Part shown: one piece after another, positions 28,657-35,959 of the stretch
How positions within the stretch are numbered: the stretch's first letter is position 1
Layout of the letters: every line of letters begins with the position of its first letter
Assembly: GCA_964490015.1 (NCBI GenBank)
Contig: CAZBBA010000012.1
Coordinates: 1 to 64,000 of the forward strand
DNA length: 64,000 nt
Source: Perlabentimonas sp964490015
GTDB lineage: Bacteria > Bacteroidota > Bacteroidia > Bacteroidales > Tenuifilaceae
Direction of reading: 5' to 3'
Position numbers and translations under genes: made by a program
Notes under the pieces: model-generated
Told to the model about the DNA's origin: nothing
Databases searched by the model: none
What the model saw: only the letters and a program-made list of their open reading frames with translations

Positions 28657-29043
28657 ATGCAAAGCACGATAATTAATAACAAGGTAAAGGTTGTCCAGGG
28701 CGATGACCAAATCTATAAGTATATTGCAATAAACAATTGCACAATCGACATTGACACCTTACAAAAAATGACAAAAACTGGTGACGATTGGAACGGGACT
28801 AGGCTATGCGCCAATCTCGTTGATGTGAGGGATATGCTTTTTATCGACTCAAAAACACGTGAGTATGCTGCTGCGCAGTATCGCCCTCATGTGGCCGGAC
28901 AAGCAATACTCATAAATTCTAAAGTTTCAAGTTACTTCGCAAATATCTTCCTGAAATTTAACAAGCCCAAAGTACCCACAAGGCTATTTACGTTAGAAGA
29001 AGAGGCACTTAGTTGGCTAAAGGAGCAGATGCAGAAAAGGTAG
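28657..29043 (+). CDS. Small STAS/SpoIIAA-like protein (DUF7793-like)
   Basis: A 128-residue soluble protein without signal peptide or membrane helix. The middle (LVDVRDMLFIDSKTREYAA) and the end (FNKPKVPTRLFTLEEEALSWLKEQ) match a Bacteroidota family I recall as DUF7793, which has an SpoIIAA/STAS-like alpha/beta fold. Homologues are found singly or beside phosphatases and kinases, but none is adjacent here. It is monocistronic, with its own -7 box. No catalytic residues can be named; a role as a regulatory or anti-sigma-antagonist-like protein is a guess. Confidence 0.68.
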   Translation: MQSTIINNKVKVVQGDDQIYKYIAINNCTIDIDTLQKMTKTGDDWNGTRLCANLVDVRDMLFIDSKTREYAAAQYRPHVAGQAILINSKVSSYFANIFLKFNKPKVPTRLFTLEEEALSWLKEQMQKR

Positions 29044-29090
29044 TTAGAGTAAGGGCTTTTAGTGATCGAATACCCTGCTAGGTTTGATAC

Positions 29091-29298
29091 AAAAAAGAAA
29101 CCGGGCCTCCTCAGACCCGGTTTCACACCCTAAAAAATTAACCTAAAAGCAACTAACCTGAAACCAACTATAAACCCTAAAAAATCAGGTTGTGTTACAC
29201 TATGAAAAACGAAAAAAACTATTATTTGTTTCAAAATTCGGGTAAGAAGATCGATGATTTAGATCATCTTTTATGCCTCACCCCTTTTTCTAAAACTT
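29091..29298 (-). ncRNA. Candidate small RNA (about 200 nt) with its own promoter and terminator
   Basis: On the minus strand a -7 box TATCTTTG (29311-29304) predicts transcription starting near 29298, and a textbook terminator (GAAACCGGG, 10-base loop, CCCGGTTTC, then six T) ends at about 29091. No gene on that strand lies between them. Inside are two further hairpins: GATGAT-CTAA-ATCATC (29268-29253) and AACCTGA ... TCAGGTT (29191-29155). No frame is open for a convincing protein. The transcript and its function are inferred. Confidence 0.42.
29097..29124 (-). terminator. Strong minus-strand terminator of the candidate small RNA
   Basis: Stem GAAACCGGG / CCCGGTTTC with a 10-base loop. The U-tract is on the minus strand (A-run at 29091-29096), so it does not serve the rightward gene ending at 29043. 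Confidence 0.8.
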
Positions 29299-29303
29299 CT
29301 CTG

Positions 29304-29311
29304 CAAAGATA
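29304..29311 (-). promoter_or_regulatory. -7 element of the candidate small RNA
   Basis: Minus strand TATCTTTG, located just past the stop codon of the upstream leftward gene (29320). The -33 region reads TGTG and not TTTG at the right spacing. Confidence 0.45.
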
Positions 29312-29319
29312 CAACCGAA

Positions 29320-29907
29320 TTAACCATTTACACATTTTACTAGGGTAAAAATTTGATGATTTAGAACACCTTCCTTAATCGGCGGTAGTTTTAAAAGTTT
29401 AATCCTTACCTCGTTAAGCGCGGTTAAGGCAAGTGGTTCCAATGGAAAGCCCTTAACCAGATAATACGCAAGCATCGACTTAAGAATGGTTGACCTAATC
29501 CGAAAGGAATAATTTGATTTTCGGGCAGGATGGATATGAACATACCTTTGGGGAAACCTTCCCAACCTTAAAACCCAAGTAGAGCCATCAGATAACTCGA
29601 TTAGCCGAAAGTCGCGCTCTGTATCCTTCAACCACGATGCAAAAGTGGCTAAACAATCAACTTTTTGCTGATGAAGCAGTTTACTAACCTCACTGGCAAT
29701 GCATTCAGGATCCAATAATCCATAGTAAACATCGGTAACCGAACCGCCAATACCATTACAAATGGTGATAATGGACTTATCATCGAGTTTATTGATCAAG
29801 GAATGAATTGAACTACGTATAAACCCAAGATGATGTTTCCATCCCAAGAATGCGATTGGCAAGGGAAGTTGAATATCGAATGAGCTGAAAATTAGCGAAC
29901 TTTGCAT
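29320..29907 (-). CDS. Hypothetical protein (195 residues)
   Basis: No family recognised. The ATG at 29907 is preferred to an in-frame start at 29931, because a -7 box TATATTTG lies at 29936-29929. The product begins MQSSLIFSSFDIQLPLPIAF and is soluble, with no signal peptide or membrane segment. The N-terminal part (SIITICNGIGGSVTDVYYGLLDPE) looks alpha/beta; the C-terminal part is basic, with FPQRYVHIHPARKSNYSFRIRSTILKS, which might contact nucleic acid. Base composition resembles its neighbours. It is a single gene placed between the candidate small RNA and an RRM gene. Confidence 0.6.
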   Translation of the reverse strand: MQSSLIFSSFDIQLPLPIAFLGWKHHLGFIRSSIHSLINKLDDKSIITICNGIGGSVTDVYYGLLDPECIASEVSKLLHQQKVDCLATFASWLKDTERDFRLIELSDGSTWVLRLGRFPQRYVHIHPARKSNYSFRIRSTILKSMLAYYLVKGFPLEPLALTALNEVRIKLLKLPPIKEGVLNHQIFTLVKCVNG

Positions 29908-29928
29908 CAATACATCTACAATTCTGTA

Positions 29929-29936
29929 CAAATATA
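29929..29936 (-). promoter_or_regulatory. Promoter -7 element of the 195-residue hypothetical gene
   Basis: Minus strand TATATTTG, 22 bases before the ATG at 29907; it rules out the longer start. Confidence 0.55.
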
Positions 29937-29979
29937 AGATGTAAATCTACTTCAACCCCAACCTGTATAAACGAAAAAA

Positions 29980-30006
29980 GGGTTAACTTCTTGCCGAAGT
30001 TAACCC
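29980..30006 (-). terminator. Terminator upstream of the hypothetical gene
   Basis: Perfect 11-base stem GGGTTAACTTC / GAAGTTAACCC, loop of 5, T-run on the minus strand. It is about 130 bases beyond the RRM stop codon, behind a weaker hairpin at 30073-30094. Confidence 0.7.
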
Positions 30007-30072
30007 CTATGCTGATGCGCTAATATTATAGCTTTATGGGAACAAATCAATACGTTAACAAATACAACGTTA

Positions 30073-30094
30073 AAAATCTGACGAAACAGATTTT
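30073..30094 (-). terminator. Weaker terminator-like hairpin after the RRM gene
   Basis: Stem AAAATCTG / CAGATTTT with a 6-base loop, 40 bases beyond the RRM stop codon. Confidence 0.45.
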
Positions 30095-30133
30095 ACAGAC
30101 ACAAAACAAAAGGAACGGTAAAAAAACTAACGA

Positions 30134-30502
30134 CTAGTACTCAGACCTACGGCCTTGACCTTGACTTCTTCCGCCACCGCGGTTAAAGCCACCCTTGTTG
30201 AAGCCACCGCCACCTCTTTGGTTTCCACCTCTGAAGCCACCGTTATCGCCTCTGGATTCTTTCCTCTCTTCAGCCTGGTTAACTACAATCGTACGACCAT
30301 CTACCTCAGCACCATCAAGCTCTTCAATAGCTTTTTTGGCCTGGTCATCGTTGGGCATTTCAACAAACCCAAAACCTTTACTTCTTCCGGAGAACTTGTC
30401 GGTAATAATTCTGGCTGCCGATACTTCGCCGTACTCTTCAAAAAACTCCTTTAACTCAGACTCCTGTAGTCGAAAAGGAAGACTTCCACAAAAAATGTTC
30501 AT
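30134..30502 (-). CDS. Glycine-rich RRM RNA-binding protein
   Basis: A 122-residue cytoplasmic RNA-binding protein. Residues 1-80 form one RNA recognition motif: RNP2 is NIFCGSLPF at the start and RNP1 is SKGFGFVEM near residue 45. The last 35 residues are a Gly/Arg-rich tail (RGGGGFNKGGFNRGGGR), low-complexity and flexible. Such proteins are abundant in Bacteroidota and in cyanobacteria, often cold- or stress-induced; recent work on Bacteroides RbpB-type proteins links them to RNA-based regulation. A -7 box TACTTTTG lies 40 bases upstream. Confidence 0.93.
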   Translation of the reverse strand: MNIFCGSLPFRLQESELKEFFEEYGEVSAARIITDKFSGRSKGFGFVEMPNDDQAKKAIEELDGAEVDGRTIVVNQAEERKESRGDNGGFRGGNQRGGGGFNKGGFNRGGGRSQGQGRRSEY

Positions 30503-30541
30503 CTGGTAACAATTAAAATTAAATAGTTAATAATACGGGGG

Positions 30542-30549
30542 CAAAAGTA
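30542..30549 (-). promoter_or_regulatory. Promoter -7 element of the RRM gene
   Basis: Minus strand TACTTTTG fits TAnnTTTG, 40 bases before the ATG. Confidence 0.55.
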
Positions 30550-30635
30550 CGCTTTATTTTGATAGTAAATCCTCTTTTAAAATTTATTTTGATAAACATC
30601 ATCATTTTTTACAATTCGCTTTAATACAACAAAAA

Positions 30636-30664
30636 AGCCCTGGCAAATAAAAACGCCAGAGCTT
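30636..30664 (-). terminator. Terminator after the aldehyde dehydrogenase gene
   Basis: Stem AGCTCTGGC / GCCAGGGCT with one mismatch and an A/T loop, followed by TTTTTTG on the minus strand, 27 bases past the stop codon. Confidence 0.75.
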
Positions 30665-30690
30665 TCGGAAACATGGAAGCAAAAAATCAT

Positions 30691-32226
30691 TTAAAACCCG
30701 AAGTGGATTCCCTGTGCCAATGGCAAATCGTTTCCATAGTTGATGGTGTTGGTCTGCCTGCGCATATATTGTTTCCATGCATCGGAACCCGATTCGCGCC
30801 CCCCACCTGTATCTTTCTCGCCACCAAACGCACCACCTATCTCTGCCCCCGATGTACCAATGTTCACATTGGCTATTCCACAATCGGAACCAGCCTCAGA
30901 AAGGAACAGCTCCGATTCCCTTAAATTCTGAGTAAATATTGATGATGATAACCCTTGGGGTACGCCATTATTCATGGCAATGGCCTCCTCGATGGTTTTG
31001 TACTTCATAATGTATAGAATAGGGGCAAAGGTCTCCTCCTGAACAATGTGATAGTGGTTTTGAGCCTCCACCAAAGCAGGAATAACATAATTGCCCGAGG
31101 CATACTTCTCGCCCGATAGCACCTCGCCTCCAAACAGGATATTCCCTCCCTCCTTCTGAACTGCATCAAGTGCTGAGGTGAATAACTTAACCGATATAGA
31201 ATCGATTAGTGGGCCAACTAACACACCTTTCACCAAAGGATTTCCAATATGACTGCTTACGCTTTTGTATGCTGTTTTTAGCTTATCAACAACCCTATCG
31301 TATACGCTCTCATGCACAATTAGCCTTCGGGTTGAGGTGCAACGCTGGCCAGCAGTGCCAACCGCCCCAAACACAACCGATTTGATGGCCATCTCAAGGT
31401 TTGCACTTTCAGCAATAATCACGGCGTTGTTCCCACCCAACTCCATGATTGATCTACCTAAACGCTCCCCAATAATTGCTCCCAACCTCCTACCAACGGC
31501 GGTGGATCCGGTAATTGAGAACAGCGGAATACGACGGTCGGCAGCAAAATTATCGCCTAATACCGACGATTTTGCAATTACCAGGTTGAACACTCCCTCG
31601 GGCACATTGCATTTCTTGAGCACATCATGAATTATCTTTTGGGTAGCAATAGCCGTAAGTGGTGTTTTTGAGCTGGGCTTCCAAACCACCACATCGCCAG
31701 CGATGGCTGCAATCATACTATTCCAAGCCCATACCGCCACAGGAAAGTTAAACGAAGTGATTAGCCCAACAATACCTAGTGGTTGATACTGATCGTACAT
31801 CCTATGTTCGCTCCTTTCGGAGTGCATGGTAAACCCATTGAGCAAGCGCGACTGGCCCACGGCAAAATCGCATATATCTATCATCTCCTGTACTTCGCCT
31901 AAACCTTCCTCATAAATTTTGCCCATTTCGAGGGTAACCAAATAAGCAAGATCCTCCTTATTCCTACGTAAGGCATCGCCTATTAGTCTAACAACCTCAC
32001 CCCGTTTGGGTGCGGGCACTTTACGCCATACCTTAAAAGCCTCCTGGGCTTTTGCCATCACCGCTTCGTAATCGTCGATGCTAGCATTCTGCACCTTTGC
32101 AATGGGCTTATTATCTACTGGGGAGTACGATGTTGACTCATCGCCATTGGGTACTTGCCAAATGGTACCAGTTGAAACACCACTGTTTACACTCTCAATT
32201 CCCAATCTGTTTAATGCTTCATTCAT
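30691..32226 (-). CDS. ALDH7 (antiquitin-like) aldehyde dehydrogenase
   Basis: A 511-residue NAD(P)-dependent aldehyde dehydrogenase of the ALDH7 type, whose characterised members oxidise alpha-aminoadipate semialdehyde (piperideine-6-carboxylate) in lysine breakdown. Visible motifs: coenzyme-binding GSTAVGRRLG near 245, catalytic Glu in MELGGNNAVI near 268 and catalytic Cys in GTAGQRCTSTRR near 303. The N-terminal NSGVSTGTIW and IGGAFGGEKDTGGGRESGSDAW near the C terminus fit ALDH7. It lies 43 bases downstream of pruA on the same strand, suggesting a shared transcript for semialdehydes from lysine and proline. The exact substrate is not proven. Confidence 0.85.
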   Translation of the reverse strand: MNEALNRLGIESVNSGVSTGTIWQVPNGDESTSYSPVDNKPIAKVQNASIDDYEAVMAKAQEAFKVWRKVPAPKRGEVVRLIGDALRRNKEDLAYLVTLEMGKIYEEGLGEVQEMIDICDFAVGQSRLLNGFTMHSERSEHRMYDQYQPLGIVGLITSFNFPVAVWAWNSMIAAIAGDVVVWKPSSKTPLTAIATQKIIHDVLKKCNVPEGVFNLVIAKSSVLGDNFAADRRIPLFSITGSTAVGRRLGAIIGERLGRSIMELGGNNAVIIAESANLEMAIKSVVFGAVGTAGQRCTSTRRLIVHESVYDRVVDKLKTAYKSVSSHIGNPLVKGVLVGPLIDSISVKLFTSALDAVQKEGGNILFGGEVLSGEKYASGNYVIPALVEAQNHYHIVQEETFAPILYIMKYKTIEEAIAMNNGVPQGLSSSIFTQNLRESELFLSEAGSDCGIANVNIGTSGAEIGGAFGGEKDTGGGRESGSDAWKQYMRRQTNTINYGNDLPLAQGIHFGF

Positions 32227-32269
32227 AGTTGGTCAATTACTATTAATTTATGTTGATTCTTATTCCGAT

Positions 32270-33901
32270 TTACTTTTCCATCATGTAAGGATACCTATAG
32301 TCGGTGGGGCTTACAAAGGTTTCCTTAATAGTTCGGGGGCTTACCCATCGAACCAGATTAAACTCTCCGCCAGCCTTATCGTTGGTTCCCGATGCACGCG
32401 AACCACCAAATGGCTGAAGACCAACAATTGCTCCAGTTGGCTTATCGTTAAAGTAGAAGTTCCCTGCAGCGTAACGAAACTTATCGCAAAGTGATGCAAG
32501 AGCCACCCTATCCTTTCCGAAAATTGCACCCGTAAGGCCGTAAGGCGAAGTTGTATCGCACAGCTCAACCGCCTTATCCAAATCCTTATCTTCATATACA
32601 AAAACGGTTAGCACAGGTCCAAAAATCTCCTCCTCCATCGACTTAAACCTTGGGTTTGTGGTCTCAATAATAGTTGGACGAACAAAATATCCAACGCTAT
32701 CGTCGTAGGTTCCACCAGCTATGATGTTGGCTTCGGAGGATGATTTTGCATAATCGATGTAACTAACAATATTCGTGTACGATTTGTTGTCGATTACCGC
32801 ATTCATGAAGTTTTTATGATCCATCACATCACCCATCTTAATGTCCTCAGTCATTTCAACCAGCAACTTCTTTATACTGGTCCAAAGCGACTTGGGTACG
32901 TACATACGCGACGATGCGGAGCACTTCTGACCTTGATACTCGAACGAGCCCCTAACGGCATTAACAGCCACCTCATAGGCATCGGCCGATGGGTGTACGA
33001 AAATGAAATCCTTCCCTCCGGTCTCACCCACTAGCCTTGGGTACGATTTGTAATTGGGTAAATTCTTTGAAACAGTACTCCAAAGGTGATTGAATGTGCC
33101 GTTTGATCCAGTAAAGTGTATTCCTGCCAGATCTTTCGATTGCAACACCTCATTCCCAATTACAGGGCCGCTACCTGGAACAAAATTGATTACCCCAGCG
33201 GGTAAACCAGCTTCCATAAAAATCTTCATAAGGTAGTAGTTCGAGAGGATAGCTGTGGTTGCAGGTTTCCAAACTGTTGTATTCCCCATCATCACAGGAG
33301 CCATATTCAGGTTCGAGGCTATGGATGTAAAGTTGAACGGGCTAACTGCAAAAACAAACCCTTCGAGCGCTCTAAACTCCATCCGATTTAGCTGGTTGAA
33401 AGCCGATTTGGGTTGAATTTGATAGATTCGACTGGCAAACGAGGCGTTATACTTCAAAAAATCGATGGTCTCGCAAACAGCATCAATCTCCGATTGAAAG
33501 ATATTCTTGCTCTGTCCAAGCATTGTTGATGCACTTAGCAGCGCACGATATTTTGTAGCCATTAGCTCTGCTGCTTTTAGCAGTATGGATGCCCTAACGG
33601 TCCACGCCAAGTTCGACCACACTTTATGTGCATTCATTGCACTGTCAATAGCCAACTTCACCTCTTTCTCGGTGCTCATATGGTATTTTGCCAAAACTAC
33701 CCCGTGGTTATGCGGCATCACAACATTCTCAATTACTCCTGTGCTTATTTCTTTTCCATTAATAATCAAGGGTATCTCAACTTCCGTTGTCGATTGCCTT
33801 CTTAACTCATAATCGAGGGTAACACGCTCGACACTACCTTTCAAATAATCGTATATTCTTTCGTTTTCTGGTAGTTGAAAATTGTATACTGCATTATTCA
33901 T
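32270..33901 (-). CDS. pruA: L-glutamate gamma-semialdehyde (P5C) dehydrogenase
   Basis: Oxidises glutamate semialdehyde, from proline or ornithine, to glutamate with NAD. The 543 residues have the long eukaryote-like ALDH4 layout. Visible motifs: HFTGSNGTFNHLW (coenzyme loop, near 275), LVGETGGKDFIFV (general-base Glu, near 315) and FEYQGQKCSASSRMY (catalytic Cys, near 350). No PutA proline dehydrogenase domain is attached or encoded nearby. A 31-base near-perfect palindrome at 33924-33954 sits 23 bases before its ATG and probably controls it. Confidence 0.94.
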   Translation of the reverse strand: MNNAVYNFQLPENERIYDYLKGSVERVTLDYELRRQSTTEVEIPLIINGKEISTGVIENVVMPHNHGVVLAKYHMSTEKEVKLAIDSAMNAHKVWSNLAWTVRASILLKAAELMATKYRALLSASTMLGQSKNIFQSEIDAVCETIDFLKYNASFASRIYQIQPKSAFNQLNRMEFRALEGFVFAVSPFNFTSIASNLNMAPVMMGNTTVWKPATTAILSNYYLMKIFMEAGLPAGVINFVPGSGPVIGNEVLQSKDLAGIHFTGSNGTFNHLWSTVSKNLPNYKSYPRLVGETGGKDFIFVHPSADAYEVAVNAVRGSFEYQGQKCSASSRMYVPKSLWTSIKKLLVEMTEDIKMGDVMDHKNFMNAVIDNKSYTNIVSYIDYAKSSSEANIIAGGTYDDSVGYFVRPTIIETTNPRFKSMEEEIFGPVLTVFVYEDKDLDKAVELCDTTSPYGLTGAIFGKDRVALASLCDKFRYAAGNFYFNDKPTGAIVGLQPFGGSRASGTNDKAGGEFNLVRWVSPRTIKETFVSPTDYRYPYMMEK

Positions 33902-33923
33902 GGTTCATTAAATTTACGTTATG

Positions 33924-33954
33924 TATTTGTTTGCATATCGTATGCAAACAAATA
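33924..33954. promoter_or_regulatory. 31-base inverted repeat upstream of pruA (putative operator)
   Basis: Arms TATTTGTTTGCATA and TATGCAAACAAATA are perfectly complementary over 14 bases around TCG. It is 23 bases before the pruA start, where a repressor would block transcription; as RNA it could also form a leader hairpin, but there is no U-tract to make it a terminator. Confidence 0.6.
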
Positions 33955-34074
33955 AATTTGTGTTTAATTAAAAAATGAGTTTTAGCATAGTTTTATTAAT
34001 TCATTCTACTTATCCCTATTTTTCAGGGCTTTTACATTTTACTTTTATTTATTTTTTGTACAAATAAGAGGTCG

Positions 34075-34114
34075 TATGACATATATCATGAGTTTTACTA
34101 TGCCCTATAGCATA
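34075..34114. promoter_or_regulatory. Two spaced dyads in the pruA/hyd intergenic region
   Basis: TATGA-N6-TCATG (34075-34090) resembles a Crp/Fnr-family site, and TATGC-N6-GCATA (34099-34114) is a perfect 5-base dyad with the same N6 spacing. Their centres are 24 bases apart, about 175-210 bases before hydC. The rest of the 386-base gap holds a 24-codon ATG frame (34137-34211) that I do not support as a gene. Confidence 0.4.
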
Positions 34115-34287
34115 ATATTGACATAATAAATCAACTATGAAAGTAATCTTAACATTTCAAAGTAATAATGAGAATAAACTCAAACTAAGGTTAAATAGTT
34201 GGTTACCATAAAAATGGAGGTAATATAATCTCAAAAAAGAATGATTCGCTTATAATAAACAGTTACCAACCAAAACCCTTAATCACT

Positions 34288-34755
34288 ATGGATGTAATTA
34301 AAGAAAAAGTTCAAGAACTAGTTCAAAAACATGGTAAAACTAGAGAGAACCTGCTGCCAGTATTGCAAGGTGTTGCAGAAAGCGAGCACTTCGTGAGCGA
34401 ATACGCAATGAAGCTTATTGCCGAAGAGATGGAGCTTTCGTCGGCCGATGTTTACGGAACGGCTACCTTCTACAGCTTTATGGACACCACTCCCAAGGGT
34501 AAGTATGTGATTAGAATATGCCGTACAATTTCGTGCTACATGAAGGGCAAGAACCAAATTCTACTTGCACTGGAAGAGGCTCTTAAGATAAAGTTGGGCG
34601 AGACTACTCCCGACAAAAAGTTTACACTTATGGAGACCAACTGCATTGGCTGGTGCCACAAGGCTCCAGCAATGCTGGTAAACGATGATGTTCACACCGA
34701 ACTAACCGTTGAAAAGGTTCATAAGATAATAACTGAGTATAAACAACTAGATTAA
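34288..34755 (+). CDS. hydC: NADH-linked [FeFe]-hydrogenase gamma subunit (NuoE/HydC-like), set 1
   Basis: A 155-residue thioredoxin-like [2Fe-2S] protein that passes electrons within the soluble hydrogenase complex. N-terminal helices (residues 1-60, including SADVYGTATFYSFM) are followed by the ferredoxin fold, with cluster ligands in RICRTISCYMKG and ETNCIGWCHKAP, i.e. the CX4C ... CX3C pattern. It is the first gene of hydC-hydB-hydA, with gaps of 18 and 4 bases, so the three products are co-translated. Length is typical. The paralogue in set 2 starts at 40150 on the opposite strand. Confidence 0.9.
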   Translation: MDVIKEKVQELVQKHGKTRENLLPVLQGVAESEHFVSEYAMKLIAEEMELSSADVYGTATFYSFMDTTPKGKYVIRICRTISCYMKGKNQILLALEEALKIKLGETTPDKKFTLMETNCIGWCHKAPAMLVNDDVHTELTVEKVHKIITEYKQLD

Positions 34756-34773
34756 CCTAAACAAGTATACACC

Positions 34774-35955
34774 ATGGGAAAAAATATATTAAAGCGGATT
34801 GATCTAATATTTAAGGATGAAGCCGATTACAAAGCGGTTCTAAAAAAAGCATCGCAGCAAACCAACGATGAGCTAGTTAATGAGCTGATCGCTTCGGGGC
34901 TGAAAGGGCGTGGAGGTGCTGGTTTTCCTACTGGACTGAAGTGGAAACTAACCTCGGAATCGAAAGCCGATAAGAAATATGTTATCTGCAACGCCGACGA
35001 GGGAGAGCCTGGTACCTTTAAAGATCGAGAAATCCTTACCCAAGTGCCCCATAAAGTGCTTACCGGCATGGCTATGTGCGGAAAAATAATCGGGGCAAAG
35101 GAAGGGTTTATCTACCTACGCAAGGAGTATAACTATCTGACAAAAAATCTAAATAAGATAATCGATGAGTTTCACGGGGTATGTAAGGATCTGGGAATCG
35201 ATTTTAGGATAAAGATCTTTTTGGGCTACGGAGCATACATCTGCGGCGAGGAGAGTGCCCTGTTTGAATCGATGGAGGGGAAACGCGGAGAACCCAGAAA
35301 CAAGCCACCCTACCCCAGCGAGAAAGGGTATCTGGGAAAACCTACGGTGATAAACAATGTAGAAACGCTAGCGCATACATTTACCATTTTCCAGTACGGG
35401 GCTAGCAAATTCAACGAGTTGGGCGTGCAGGACAGCTATGGTTCAAAGCTATTCTCAATATCGGGCGACACCCCCACTCCTGGAATTTACGAGCTTGAAC
35501 TCGGTATGACAGTTGAAGACTTTGCCAACGACTTCGGCGATGGCGACACTAAAGCCGTTCAAGTTGGAGGTGCGTCGGGTTTTTGCGTGCCAAGGAAAAA
35601 ATTTCGTGAAACCCATATTGGGTATCAGGGAAAATTAACGGGTATCTCACTTCCAACAGGAGGCTCAATGATGCTTTTCAACAGTTCACGTTCCATGTTT
35701 AATCTGCTTACCAATTACCTTGAGTTCTTTACAGAGGAATCGTGCGGACAGTGCACACCCTGCCGTGTTGGAACCCAACAACTCCTTGAGGGTAGCAGAG
35801 CCGTAAAGCGCGGTGAAAAGCCTGCTGCCTATTTAGATAAGTTACTGGCACTTAGCGAGACAATGAAAAGCACGTCTAAGTGCGGGTTAGGCCAATCTGT
35901 AGCTAACTCATTCCAATCGATTGTTGAGAATTTCCGCGAAGAAATGATTTACTAA
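34774..35955 (+). CDS. hydB: NADH-binding hydrogenase beta subunit (short, NuoF-like), set 1
   Basis: Binds NADH and FMN and carries one [4Fe-4S] cluster. The glycine-rich NADH loop (KGRGGAGFPTGLKW), the FMN region (CNADEGEPGTFKDRE, GAYICGEESALFESMEG) and cluster ligands (ESCGQCTPCRVG, then SKCGLGQS) are all present. At 393 residues it lacks the N-terminal thioredoxin-like [2Fe-2S] domain and the C-terminal two-cluster ferredoxin domain that the set 2 HydB (596 residues) has. That makes it closer to NuoF. Loss of those clusters may mean NADH-only H2 chemistry without ferredoxin bifurcation; this is inference. Confidence 0.9.
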   Translation: MGKNILKRIDLIFKDEADYKAVLKKASQQTNDELVNELIASGLKGRGGAGFPTGLKWKLTSESKADKKYVICNADEGEPGTFKDREILTQVPHKVLTGMAMCGKIIGAKEGFIYLRKEYNYLTKNLNKIIDEFHGVCKDLGIDFRIKIFLGYGAYICGEESALFESMEGKRGEPRNKPPYPSEKGYLGKPTVINNVETLAHTFTIFQYGASKFNELGVQDSYGSKLFSISGDTPTPGIYELELGMTVEDFANDFGDGDTKAVQVGGASGFCVPRKKFRETHIGYQGKLTGISLPTGGSMMLFNSSRSMFNLLTNYLEFFTEESCGQCTPCRVGTQQLLEGSRAVKRGEKPAAYLDKLLALSETMKSTSKCGLGQSVANSFQSIVENFREEMIY

Positions 35956-35959
35956 AAAA

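Noticed and set aside
29128..29185. Repeated CCCTAAAAAAT at 29128 and 29171, considered as a CRISPR or satellite repeat
   Set aside because: Only two imperfect copies with no regular spacing; more likely part of the small RNA sequence.
34137..34211. 24-codon frame before hydC
   Set aside because: No conserved features or regulatory repeat such as runs of one amino acid, so I do not call it a leader peptide.
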